Of a stretch of 10,472 nt of DNA, positions 1 through 7,263 are shown one piece after another. Made by a program: the position numbers and the translations under genes. The stretch spans positions 1-10,472 of the forward strand of contig DASXHZ010000083.1 in the NCBI GenBank assembly GCA_036488085.1, in the 5' to 3' direction. The stretch comes from DASXHZ01 sp036488085 (lineage in GTDB: Bacteria > Acidobacteriota > Thermoanaerobaculia > Gp7-AA8). Numbering within the stretch: position 1 is the first letter of the stretch; every line of letters starts with the position of its first letter. A model generated the notes under the pieces. It saw only the letters and a program-made list of their open reading frames with translations, searched no databases and was not told the origin of the DNA.

Positions 1-299
1 CGGTGGTTACGACCACAACCGCGTAACCTCGAAACCGCGAAACCTCGAAACCATGTGAGCTGAGGTTACGTGGTTACGAGGTCGGTGGTTACGACCACAA
101 CCGCGTAACCTCGAAACCTCGAAACCTCGAAACCATGTGAGCTGAGGTTACGTGGTTACGAGGTCGGTGGTTACGACCACAACCGCGTAACCTCGAAACC
201 TCGAAACCTCGAACCATGTGAGCTGAGGTTACGTGGTTACGAGGTCGGTGGTTACGACCACAACCGCGTAACCTCGAAACCGCGAAACCTCGTAACCAT
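1..299. repeat. 82-bp tandem repeat, about 3.6 copies, open to the left
   Basis: Units begin at 1, 83, 165 and 246 with the shared opening CGGTGGTTACGACC, giving periods of 82, 82 and 81 bp. The 81-bp unit has lost one A in its GAAACC tract. The last copy is partial and decays after about 299. Inside each unit are shorter repeats: runs of CGAAACCT and three GGTTACG copies. Inverted pairs such as GAGGTTACG against CGTAACCTC could fold into hairpins that span unit junctions. Some units carry CGCGAAACC where others have CTCGAAACC, so copies have diverged slightly. A period of 82 is not a multiple of three, so a protein repeat is unlikely. The array runs off the left edge, so its true copy number is unknown. 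Confidence 0.95.
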
Positions 300-336
300 C
301 CTCGAACTTGGCCCCCGAATTGCGCCTGCAACTACC

Positions 337-340
337 GGAG
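337..340 (+). promoter_or_regulatory. Shine-Dalgarno GGAG for the 349 gene
   Basis: GGAG lies 8 bases before the ATG at 349. It supports that start and contrasts with the purine genes and the kinase in this window, which have no such motif. Confidence 0.7.
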
Positions 341-348
341 AACAGGCC

Positions 349-987
349 ATGACCAACATAGATCCTCAAGTACTCTGGATTGCCGGCGCCGTCGTTGCAG
401 CGGTGGTGATCATCTTCGCAATTGCAGCCGGCGTGCGCCGTTCACGGAGCGAGCGGCTGCGAGAACATTTCGGTAGTGAATACGACCATACGCTGCGCGC
501 CACCGGCAGCCGCACGGCGGCGGAGCAGGAGCTGGTCTCCCGCGCCGAAGAGGTCAAGACGCTCGACATCCGGCCGCTGTCCGCGGCGGAGCGCGATCGA
601 TACTCGACGGACTGGACGAAGATCGAGCAGCAGTTCGTGAACCGGCCAACGACCGCGGTCGTCGAGGCGGACGAACTGATCACCGACGTGATGCGCACGC
701 GCGGCTATCCGATGGCCGACTTCGAGACGCACGCGGCGCACCTCTCGGTCAAACACCCCCGCGTCGTCGAGCACTACCGCGCCGGCCACTCGCTGATCGA
801 CAAACACGGATCAACCGAGGACCTTCGCCAGGCGATGCTCCATTACCGTGCGCTGTTCGACGAGCTGGTGAACGAAGGCGTCGACGTCCAGCGCGATGTG
901 GCGACGGAGTACGAAACCAACGCCGATCGCGAACGCCGCCGGCTGTTCACGAGCGGAGAAACGCGCAGCGAAGAGCGGCCGCGGTAA
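349..987 (+). CDS. Membrane-anchored protein of unknown function, 212 aa
   Basis: The protein opens with one hydrophobic segment at about residues 9-28 (VLWIAGAVVAAVVIIFAIAAGV), followed by a basic stretch (RRSRSERLR). This predicts a single N-terminal anchor with the rest of the chain in the cytoplasm. The soluble part is charged and mostly helical. It includes a FGSEYDHTLR segment soon after the membrane, a LDIRPLSAAERDRY segment, and later EDLRQAMLHYRALFDELV. Proteins of this architecture occur in many GC-rich soil bacteria as hypothetical proteins, from memory, and I know no assigned function. The start is backed by GGAG 8 bases upstream. It stands alone between a tandem repeat array and REP-like hairpins and converges on purF. 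The Arg/Glu-rich C-terminus (RSEERPR) looks disordered. I am confident it is a gene and cannot name its job. Confidence 0.88.
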   Translation: MTNIDPQVLWIAGAVVAAVVIIFAIAAGVRRSRSERLREHFGSEYDHTLRATGSRTAAEQELVSRAEEVKTLDIRPLSAAERDRYSTDWTKIEQQFVNRPTTAVVEADELITDVMRTRGYPMADFETHAAHLSVKHPRVVEHYRAGHSLIDKHGSTEDLRQAMLHYRALFDELVNEGVDVQRDVATEYETNADRERRRLFTSGETRSEERPR

Positions 988-1013
988 CACGGTTGTTCGC
1001 GAGACGCACGCCT

Positions 1014-1123
1014 CTCACCGGCCGCTTCGCGGCACCCTCTCCCGCAGGGAGAGGGAGATGTCGGTCGTTTTTTCTTCATGGCCCTCTCCCTCCGGGAGAG
1101 GGTGGCCGAAGGCCGGGCAAGGG
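1014..1123. repeat. Pair of inverted REP-like elements between convergent genes
   Basis: Two perfect 9-bp hairpins share the same arms, CCCTCTCCC and GGGAGAGGG. One is at 1035-1055 with loop GCA, the other at 1082-1102 with loop TCC. Each has a related flank on its outer side: 1014-1034 (CTCACCGGCCGCTTCGCGGCA) and 1103-1123, which reads as a similar sequence on the opposite strand. The two elements are therefore inverted copies of one module of about 42 bp around a 26-bp spacer. This matches the layout of paired REP/BIME elements. The pair sits exactly between the 3' ends of the 349 gene and purF. A run of six T at 1068-1073 follows the first hairpin on the plus strand, but 12 bases away, so a classical terminator is only possible, not clear. 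Confidence 0.85.
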
Positions 1124-1164
1124 GCGTGGCTCTCGCTCAAATCGCGATCAGGACCGCCACACGA

Positions 1165-2580
1165 CTAAGCGCTCGTAACCGCCGCTTCGAACTCTGGCTC
1201 AACCACCGGATACCGCCCCGTGAAGCACGCGGCGCAGTAGAGCTTCGCGGGGTCGTCTCCGTTGCGGACGGCGTTGAGCATCCCCTCTTCCGAGAGGTAG
1301 CCGAGGGAGTCGGCCTCGATGTAGTCGCGGATCTCCTCGGTGGAGCAGGCGCTGGCGATCAGGTCGCGCCGCTCCGGGGTGTCGATGCCGTAGTAGCACG
1401 GCCCAGTCGTGGGGGGCGAGGAGATGCGCATGTGCACCTCCGTCGCGCCGTACTGCTTCAGCATCCGGACGATCTTCTTCGACGTCGTGCCGCGCACGAT
1501 CGAGTCGTCGATCAGCACGACCCGCTTGCCGTTGACGAGCTCACGCACCGGGTTGAGCTTCACCTTCACGCCGAAATTGCGGATCGTCTGCTTCGGCTCG
1601 ATGAACGTCCGGCCGACGTAGTGATTGCGCACCAGGCCGAACTGGAACGGGATCCCCGATTCCTGCGCGTAGCCGAGCGCCGCGAAGACGCCGGAGTCGG
1701 GGACGGGGACGACGACGTCCGCGGCGACCGGATGCTCCCGCGCGAGCTGCGCACCGAATCGCTGCCGTACCTCGGCCACGTTGTTTCCGAACACCACGGA
1801 GTCGGGCCGCGCGAAGTAGACGTGCTCGAAGATGCAGCGCGCCTCCCGCTCGGCAGGGAACCGGTGCACGACGCGCAGCGTCGCCGCCGCGGCTCCCTCT
1901 TCCTGCTCGATGACGATCACCTCGCCGGCGCGCACCTCGCGGAGCGTCTCCGCGCCGATGAGATCGAAGGCGCACGACTCTGACGAGACCACCAGCGCGT
2001 CGTCGACCTTTCCGACAGCGAGCGGCCGGAAACCGTAAGGATCGCGCGCCGCGTAGATCTTCCGCGGCGTCATCAGCGCGATCGAATACGCGCCGCGGCA
2101 CTGCGCGAGCGTGTCGACGAGCGCCTTCTCGAGCGTCGGCTCCTTCGAGCGTGCGATGAGATGCACGATCGCCTCGGTGTCCGACATGGAGGCGAAGATC
2201 GAACCGCTAGCCTCGAGCTGGCGTCGCAGCTCCGCCCCGTTCACGAGGTTGCCGTTGTGAGCGAGCGCCACCGGCCCCTTGTTCGTCGAGACGACGATCG
2301 GCTGCGCGTTGCAGAGCATCGACCCGCCGGCGGTGGAGTAACGGACGTGGCCGATTGCCGTGTCACCCGGCAGACGAGACATCCGCTCCGGCGTGAAGAC
2401 GTCGACGACCTTCCCCATCTCCTTCTCGGTGAAGATCTGGCGATCGGAGACCGACGCGATGCCGGCGCTCTCCTGACCGCGGTGCTGCAGCGCATAGAGG
2501 CCCAGATAGACGAGGTTCGCGGCATCCGGATGGTTCAGGATGCCGAAGACACCGCATTCGTCTTTGAACTTGTCGGACAT
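1165..2580 (-). CDS. purF: Amidophosphoribosyltransferase PurF, iron-sulfur type
   Basis: PurF catalyses the first committed step of purine synthesis: PRPP plus glutamine gives phosphoribosylamine, glutamate and pyrophosphate. The 471-aa chain has the N-terminal class II glutaminase domain with CGVFGIL and LQHRGQESAG. Nucleophile Cys9 would be exposed by removal of the short leader MSDKFKDE. The C-terminal phosphoribosyltransferase domain carries the PRPP motif VVLIDDSIVRGTTS at about 354-367. Four cysteines at about 249, 395, 449 and 452 (RCIFEHVYF, GPCYYGID, YCAACFTGRYP) match the [4Fe-4S] ligands of Bacillus subtilis PurF, so an oxygen-labile cluster is likely. I chose the ATG at 2578-2580 because it gives the family's short propeptide. 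A TTG five codons upstream is possible. No Shine-Dalgarno motif is visible before either. It is monocistronic in this window and diverges from the secreted-protein gene. Confidence 0.97.
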   Translation of the reverse strand: MSDKFKDECGVFGILNHPDAANLVYLGLYALQHRGQESAGIASVSDRQIFTEKEMGKVVDVFTPERMSRLPGDTAIGHVRYSTAGGSMLCNAQPIVVSTNKGPVALAHNGNLVNGAELRRQLEASGSIFASMSDTEAIVHLIARSKEPTLEKALVDTLAQCRGAYSIALMTPRKIYAARDPYGFRPLAVGKVDDALVVSSESCAFDLIGAETLREVRAGEVIVIEQEEGAAAATLRVVHRFPAEREARCIFEHVYFARPDSVVFGNNVAEVRQRFGAQLAREHPVAADVVVPVPDSGVFAALGYAQESGIPFQFGLVRNHYVGRTFIEPKQTIRNFGVKVKLNPVRELVNGKRVVLIDDSIVRGTTSKKIVRMLKQYGATEVHMRISSPPTTGPCYYGIDTPERRDLIASACSTEEIRDYIEADSLGYLSEEGMLNAVRNGDDPAKLYCAACFTGRYPVVEPEFEAAVTSA

Positions 2581-2598
2581 CACAGAGAGGCGCAACAG

Positions 2599-2604
2599 AT
2601 TTTA
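2599..2604 (-). promoter_or_regulatory. Candidate -10 hexamer for purF
   Basis: Read on the minus strand this is TAAAAT, five of six matches to TATAAT, with no convincing -35 at the expected distance. Transcription would begin roughly 12 bases before the purF ATG, leaving little leader and no ribosome binding motif. It overlaps an 8-bp palindrome, TAGCGCTA (2603-2610), in the 57-bp gap between divergent starts. That palindrome could be an operator or chance. Confidence 0.3.
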
Positions 2605-2637
2605 GCGCTACGGACATCCATGCCGTACCATAACTTC

Positions 2638-4191
2638 ATGCGACGACTCATAGTGATCACCAGCGTGATTCTGACGGCCGCATTGGCCGCGAGCGCCGAT
2701 GAACTCGTCATTACCCACGGTGGCCGCCGCGTTATCGACCTCGACCCGACTACCGCCGTCACCAACTGCGCCGGCTGGTCCTACGACCCCGCTCCCGTTG
2801 CTCTTGAGAACGACATTTCCAACGTCTACAGCACCTCGGGCATTCTCCGGAATGCGTGCGACGATCGGATTCCTTTCGGCGACGAAATCTGGCACGGGCA
2901 CCGCGGTCCCGACGGCGTCTTCACGGTGGAGCCCGCGATCACACGGACGAGCTTTCGCTGGATGTTCGGCGATCTGCCGATCGACCCGCAGGCGTATGTC
3001 GGACGCGTTGCATCGCCATCGGTGATCCGGACCCCCGACGGACGCTATTTCATGGCATTCATAGGGAGCGTCGCCGATGCTTCGCTCTGCAATGGCGTCC
3101 ATACCGGCCAGGTCTGTGGCCTGTGCCTCGATCCCTTCTCGTATTACGTCATGTATTGGGCGGTGAGCACTGACGGCACGACGTGGCATGTGCTGAGCCG
3201 CGGCAACCCCGTATCGAACGATGCGCTCGCGGCCGCCCTTCTGTATCGCTCGCCGGACTCGAACGACCGGGCGGAAGGGCTGTACCGCGGTATCACGCGT
3301 GTTCGAATCCTCGTTGGCGACACCTACATCTGGTTCCTGACGCAGTATGAGACGGGCGGCACGACGAAGACGCTCCTGCTGCGCGCGCCGTTCGACGGAA
3401 AGACCGAGTTCGGCATCACCGGCGCGATCGAAGCGTGGCGGCCGGATACATCGAGCTGGCAGACGGCGACCGACGGCGTGCTGCCCGACCAGTTCAACGA
3501 TCCGACGATTTCAACCGGCTTCTATCTGCCGCTCGTCAGCATTGCCGACCTCACGAAGATCCAGGGGGAGCGCTACATCGGCCTTGTCGTCGACGGCTCG
3601 CACATCGATTACACGCTGTCGAACGATCTGCTGAGCTGGACGCCCCCAAGAGTGCTGCGGAGCGCGATTCCGTACTTTGCCGACGACCGCGGCTACGCCG
3701 GCTCGGTGGTCGATCCGACGATCGTCGAGGACGCGTCCAATACGCTGCACCTCTTCATGGCGTCCGACGATGGCGACTCCGATCACGGCGTCGTCCGCGA
3801 TGGATTCCCCGACTGCGGCTCCCCCTCATCGACGGCCGGTCTCGGGATCTACGAAGGGATCGTCGAACTCGCGCCGCTCGCGAGCACGTCGCTCACGATC
3901 ACCCCTCGCGCAAATCCCGCCGGTGCGGGCGTCGTCGCGTTCGACATACGCGTCATCTCCTCGGACGGCACGTCACCCAACGGCCGTGTTGCCTTCTCCG
4001 CCGGCACGTTCTCGACCACGGTCGACGTGAACAACGGCCGCGCCACCGTGTTCGCCCCGTTGAACACCGCCGCCACGTACTCGCTCCACGCCACCTTCAC
4101 CACCTTCGGTCCGTGGGGCGCCAGCAACGCCGACGCCCAAGTCACGGTCGTCCCCGGCAAGCCGCCGAAAAAGCGCGCGGTGCGGCACTAG
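2638..4191 (+). CDS. Secreted beta-propeller-like protein with C-terminal Ig-like domain
   Basis: The 517-aa product starts with a signal peptide (basic MRR, hydrophobic core, likely cut after ALAASA at residue 20). Residues about 25-412 show repeated blade-like strands typical of five-bladed propellers related to GH43/sialidase-type folds. Examples are SPSVIRTPDGRYFMAFIG (126-143), YYVMYWAVSTDGTTWHVLS (169-187), YIGLVVDGSHIDYTLSND (313-330) and DPTIVEDASNTLHLFMASDD (359-378). Residues about 416-506 resemble a bacterial Ig-like domain. It ends with a basic tail, GKPPKKRAVRH. Six cysteines (44, 74, 151, 160, 163, 393) could form disulfides after export. I cannot assign catalytic residues, so an enzyme (glycosidase-like) or a binding protein are both open. 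The frame stays open far upstream, antisense to purF, but the signal peptide fixes the start at 2638. A second ATG at 2620 would add six residues. No Shine-Dalgarno is evident. Confidence 0.88.
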   Translation: MRRLIVITSVILTAALAASADELVITHGGRRVIDLDPTTAVTNCAGWSYDPAPVALENDISNVYSTSGILRNACDDRIPFGDEIWHGHRGPDGVFTVEPAITRTSFRWMFGDLPIDPQAYVGRVASPSVIRTPDGRYFMAFIGSVADASLCNGVHTGQVCGLCLDPFSYYVMYWAVSTDGTTWHVLSRGNPVSNDALAAALLYRSPDSNDRAEGLYRGITRVRILVGDTYIWFLTQYETGGTTKTLLLRAPFDGKTEFGITGAIEAWRPDTSSWQTATDGVLPDQFNDPTISTGFYLPLVSIADLTKIQGERYIGLVVDGSHIDYTLSNDLLSWTPPRVLRSAIPYFADDRGYAGSVVDPTIVEDASNTLHLFMASDDGDSDHGVVRDGFPDCGSPSSTAGLGIYEGIVELAPLASTSLTITPRANPAGAGVVAFDIRVISSDGTSPNGRVAFSAGTFSTTVDVNNGRATVFAPLNTAATYSLHATFTTFGPWGASNADAQVTVVPGKPPKKRAVRH

Positions 4192-4988
4192 AACGCCCGC
4201 ACCATCTCGATCTGCCGCACGAACCGGGTGGCACCGACGTGCCCGAGGAAGGCGTTGATGCCGTGCGCTTCGTCATCAATGTTCATGATGCGCAGCGGCT
4301 TGGCGGCACGGCGGGCGGCGAGGTCGAGTAATGCGCGGCCGATGCCCTGTCGCCGCGCGTCTGGGTGGACCGCGAGCAGCGGGACGTCGCCGTTTGACGG
4401 AAAGAGAACAACGATCGCGCGCTCGTCGCCGATCGCGACGTACGGCTCCGCGGCGCGCTCGATCGAGCGGATCGAGTTCTGCCACGACGGCCGCATATCA
4501 AAGAACGGTTCGTAGTCGTGGAGGTGGACGTTCGCAAGCTCGCGCAGGGTTGTCGGTTTTCGGCTTTCGGTTGTCTCGTACTTCCAAGACTGCAACCGCC
4601 GAGGCTCCTCGAATCCGAGCTCCCGATATAGCGCAATCGCGCGGTGATTCGTCTCGATCACCTCGAGCCAGTACCGTTTCGCCGTCAGCGTCTCGATCGA
4701 CCGCTGCATGAGTTGCCGCCCGATGCCGTGCCGCCGGTGCGAGATCACGACGCCCGTACCGCTGTTGTACGCATCCTCGCCATCGAGACAATTGAAGACA
4801 AATCCGACGAGTCGATCGCCGTCGAACGCACCGGCCGCGAGGTCGGGGCGAAACCCGCGCCGGGTCACCAGTGCGCGTAGGTACTGGGCCGCGTAATTCG
4901 CCGGGATGTCGTAATCGCTGAACGCGTCGTTGAACGCCGCCGTGAGCGTCTCGAAGGAGAGCCCGACCAGGTTCCGGATCTCGATCAA
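4188..4988 (-). CDS. Tandem GNAT acetyltransferase, 266 aa
   Basis: Two GNAT folds lie in one chain. The first (about 1-137) has the acetyl-CoA pyrophosphate-binding motif HRRHGIGRQL (about 84-93), followed by the typical ETNHRAIALYRELGFEE ending. The second (about 148-266) has LAVHPDARRQGIGRAL (205-220) and a terminal NAFLGHVGATRF segment. Such proteins move an acetyl group from acetyl-CoA to an amine. The substrate cannot be read from sequence. The start is TTG at 4986-4988, which overlaps the purL stop as TTGA. A GGAAG about 10 bases upstream, inside purL, may serve as ribosome binding site. Translation is therefore probably coupled to purL, though a purine role is unproven. The linker (about 138-147) is encoded by a heptamer repeat. 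Its stop shares CTAG with the convergent gene. Confidence 0.9.
   Translation of the reverse strand: MIEIRNLVGLSFETLTAAFNDAFSDYDIPANYAAQYLRALVTRRGFRPDLAAGAFDGDRLVGFVFNCLDGEDAYNSGTGVVISHRRHGIGRQLMQRSIETLTAKRYWLEVIETNHRAIALYRELGFEEPRRLQSWKYETTESRKPTTLRELANVHLHDYEPFFDMRPSWQNSIRSIERAAEPYVAIGDERAIVVLFPSNGDVPLLAVHPDARRQGIGRALLDLAARRAAKPLRIMNIDDEAHGINAFLGHVGATRFVRQIEMVRAF
4548..4575. repeat. Four degenerate heptamers inside the GNAT linker
   Basis: On the plus strand four 7-base units follow one another: GGTTGTC, GGTTTTC, GGCTTTC, GGTTGTC. They encode the linker between the two acetyltransferase domains (ETTESRKPTT on the minus strand). The total of 28 bases is not a multiple of three, yet the frame is intact on both sides. 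This suggests an old expansion tolerated in a flexible hinge. Confidence 0.75.
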
Positions 4989-7195
4989 TGCGCCAGCACT
5001 TCCGGCGCTTCCTCGCCGACGCCGCGAATCACGTCGTCAACCGTGTCGCCGCCGAGGAGGAGCGCGAACGAGCTGCGCCAGACGCGCCCCAGCTCCTCGG
5101 CACTGGTGCGAATGAGCGGCACGCCGTTGCGCTCGATCACGAATGCGCCGGCGACTGTGCGCCCGATCTTCCGTCCGCTCGACCGCGTCAGCACTTCGCT
5201 CGTATGTTCCGGCGCACACGCGACCACCGCCCGCGCCTGCGACTCGCTGAATAGCAGCGCAAATGCGTCGATATCGTCGGCGTGGCCGCCAAGCTCGACG
5301 TGGCATCCGATCCCGTCCATCGCGCACTCCGCGAGCGCCACCGCGAGTCCGCCGGTCGAGAGATCGTGACACGCGCGCAGCAGCCGGTTCTCGTGGAGAT
5401 GCAGCAGCGTCTCGACGAGCGCCCGCTCGCGCTCGAGATCGACGCGCGGAGGAATCGCTTCGTCACGCGTCTCGCCGAGGAGGATCACGTCGAGCCCCGC
5501 CTCGGGAAAGCGGAGCCCGCAGCCGAGGTCCTCGCGCTCGAGGATCCCCACCATGCCGACCGTTGGCGTCGGATAAATCGCCTTCCCCTCGGTCTCGTTG
5601 TAGAACGACACATTGCCGCTGATGACGGGAGTCCCGAGGGCGTTGCAGGCGTCGCTGATCCCGCGGATGCACTCCGAGAACTGCCACATGATCTCCGGCC
5701 GCTCCGGCGAGCCGAAGTTGAGACAGTCGGTGATCGCCACCGGCCGTCCACCGCTCGCGGCGATGTTCCGCGCCGCCTCGGCGACCGCTTGCTTCCCGCC
5801 CTCGTACGGATCGTAATAGCAGTAGAGCGGGTTGACGTCCGAGGTCATCGCGAGCGCGCGGCCGGTTCCTTTGATGCGGACGATTGCGGCGTCGCGTACC
5901 TCCGGCCCAGCGACCGTGTTCGTCCGCACCGTGGAGTCGTACTGTTCGTAGATCCAGTGCTTCGAACAGAAATCGGGCGAGGCGAGCATGCGCAGCAGGT
6001 CGTCGGTCAGCTCCTGATCCGCAACTCGCTCGCGCTGTGGTTGCGGCGGACGCTCCATCTCCCGCATTGGCCGCTCATACACCGGCGCCTCGGTGGAGAT
6101 CGGATCGACCGGAATCGTTCCGACTTCCTCGCCGTCCCAGAACAGCCGCACGAATCCGTCGTCGCTCACTTCGCCGATCACGGCGGCATTGAGATCCCAC
6201 TTCTCGAAGATGCGCACGACGTCCGCCTCGCGGCCGCGCTTCGCGACGATCAGCATCCGCTCCTGCGACTCGCTCAGCATGATCTCGTAGGGCGTCATGC
6301 CGCTCTCGCGCACCGGGACGCGATCGAGATGCATCCGGATGCCGGTACCGGCGCGCCCCGCCATCTCGAATGACGACGACGTGAGGCCCGCGGCGCCCAT
6401 GTCCTGGATACCGACGATCGAATCGCCGTCCATCAGCTCGAGGCATGCCTCGAGGAGCAGCTTCTCCGTGAACGGATCGCCGACCTGCACCGTCGGGCGT
6501 TTCTCCTCCGACGCCTCGTCGAACTCGGCCGAGGCCATCGTCGCGCCGTGGATGCCGTCGCGTCCGGTCTTCGAGCCGACGTAGATGACCGGATTGCCGA
6601 CGCCGGTCGCCGTCCCCTTGAAAATCTTCTTGCCCTTCGCGACGCCGAGGGCGAAGACGTTGACGAGGATGTTGCCGTTGAATGACGAGTGAAACGACGT
6701 CTCGCCGCCGACCGTCGGGATGCCGATGCAGTTGCCGTAGCCGGCGATGCCGCGCACGACGCCGTCGACGAGGTACTTCATCCGTGGCGCGTCGAGATCA
6801 CCGAACCGCAACGAGTCGAGGCAGGCGATCGGACGTGCGCCCATCGTGAAGATATCGCGCAGGATGCCGCCGACGCCGGTCGCCGCGCCCTGGTACGGCT
6901 CGATGAACGATGGATGGTTGTGCGACTCCATCTTGAACGCCGCCACCCACCCGTCGCCGATGTCGATGATCCCCGCGTTCTCCCCCGGTCCCTGCACCAC
7001 GCGCGGCCCGCTCGTCGGAAACTTGCGGAGGTGCACCCGCGACGACTTGTACGAGCAGTGCTCCGACCACATCACCGAAAAGATCCCAAGCTCCAGGTAA
7101 TTCGGCGCCCGCCCGAGGATCTGTTCGATGCGCGAGTACTCGTCAGGGGAGAGGCCGTGCTGCGCGATGACTTGTGGGGTGATCGGTTGCTGCAT
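4985..7195 (-). CDS. purL: Phosphoribosylformylglycinamidine synthase subunit PurL (small type)
   Basis: PurL makes FGAM from FGAR, ATP and glutamine-derived ammonia in step 4 of purine synthesis. At 736 aa this is the small PurL, which works in a complex with separate PurQ (glutaminase) and PurS. Neither is in the window. Visible family motifs are WSEHCSYK (43-50), the ATP/metal region MESHNHPSFIEP (89-100), GGILRDIF (109-116) and GNCIGIPTVGGETSFHSSFN in the first AIRS-like half. The second half has DVNPLYCYYDPYEGGKQAV and TDCLNFGSPERPEIMWQF. The ATG at 7193-7195 gives the expected N-terminus. No Shine-Dalgarno precedes it, but a GATAAT hexamer ends 8 bases upstream. It is first in a two-gene unit with the GNAT gene, and it stands apart from purF, which has its own promoter region. 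Confidence 0.97.
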   Translation of the reverse strand: MQQPITPQVIAQHGLSPDEYSRIEQILGRAPNYLELGIFSVMWSEHCSYKSSRVHLRKFPTSGPRVVQGPGENAGIIDIGDGWVAAFKMESHNHPSFIEPYQGAATGVGGILRDIFTMGARPIACLDSLRFGDLDAPRMKYLVDGVVRGIAGYGNCIGIPTVGGETSFHSSFNGNILVNVFALGVAKGKKIFKGTATGVGNPVIYVGSKTGRDGIHGATMASAEFDEASEEKRPTVQVGDPFTEKLLLEACLELMDGDSIVGIQDMGAAGLTSSSFEMAGRAGTGIRMHLDRVPVRESGMTPYEIMLSESQERMLIVAKRGREADVVRIFEKWDLNAAVIGEVSDDGFVRLFWDGEEVGTIPVDPISTEAPVYERPMREMERPPQPQRERVADQELTDDLLRMLASPDFCSKHWIYEQYDSTVRTNTVAGPEVRDAAIVRIKGTGRALAMTSDVNPLYCYYDPYEGGKQAVAEAARNIAASGGRPVAITDCLNFGSPERPEIMWQFSECIRGISDACNALGTPVISGNVSFYNETEGKAIYPTPTVGMVGILEREDLGCGLRFPEAGLDVILLGETRDEAIPPRVDLERERALVETLLHLHENRLLRACHDLSTGGLAVALAECAMDGIGCHVELGGHADDIDAFALLFSESQARAVVACAPEHTSEVLTRSSGRKIGRTVAGAFVIERNGVPLIRTSAEELGRVWRSSFALLLGGDTVDDVIRGVGEEAPEVLAH

Positions 7196-7203
7196 CGAAC
7201 ATG

Positions 7204-7212
7204 ATTATCGCA
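7204..7212 (-). promoter_or_regulatory. Candidate extended -10 (TGCGATAAT) for purL
   Basis: The minus strand reads TGC followed by GATAAT: five of six matches to the -10 consensus, plus the TGn extension. The hexamer ends 8 bases before the purL ATG, so transcription would start at or within a base or two of the start codon. No good -35 is seen. This predicts a leaderless purL mRNA, consistent with the missing ribosome binding site. Confidence 0.45.
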
Positions 7213-7263
7213 AACGCACGCTCCGGGTGAGGCGCGTGCAACCGCGTGAAGCGTGTAGGGGCC

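Noticed and set aside
1..299. CRISPR array
   Set aside because: Repeats are contiguous with no unique spacers between them.
1035..1102. Classical rho-independent terminators
   Set aside because: The stems are good, but the T-run (1068-1073) is 12 bases beyond the first stem and the purF side has none. REP-like pair is the better call.
1078..1983. Plus-strand open frame of about 300 codons over purF
   Set aside because: Shadow of purF in GC-rich sequence; purF motifs are decisive on the other strand.
2603..2610. TAGCGCTA as a purine repressor operator
   Set aside because: Only 8 bp, and it does not match the PurR or PurBox motifs I know, so it is noted only within the promoter entry.
2161..2637. 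Plus-strand extension upstream of the secreted protein
   Set aside because: It is antisense to purF and low in recognisable protein features. The signal peptide begins at 2638.
5282..6373. Plus-strand open frame of about 360 codons over purL
   Set aside because: Arg/Asp/His-rich shadow of purL with no domain.
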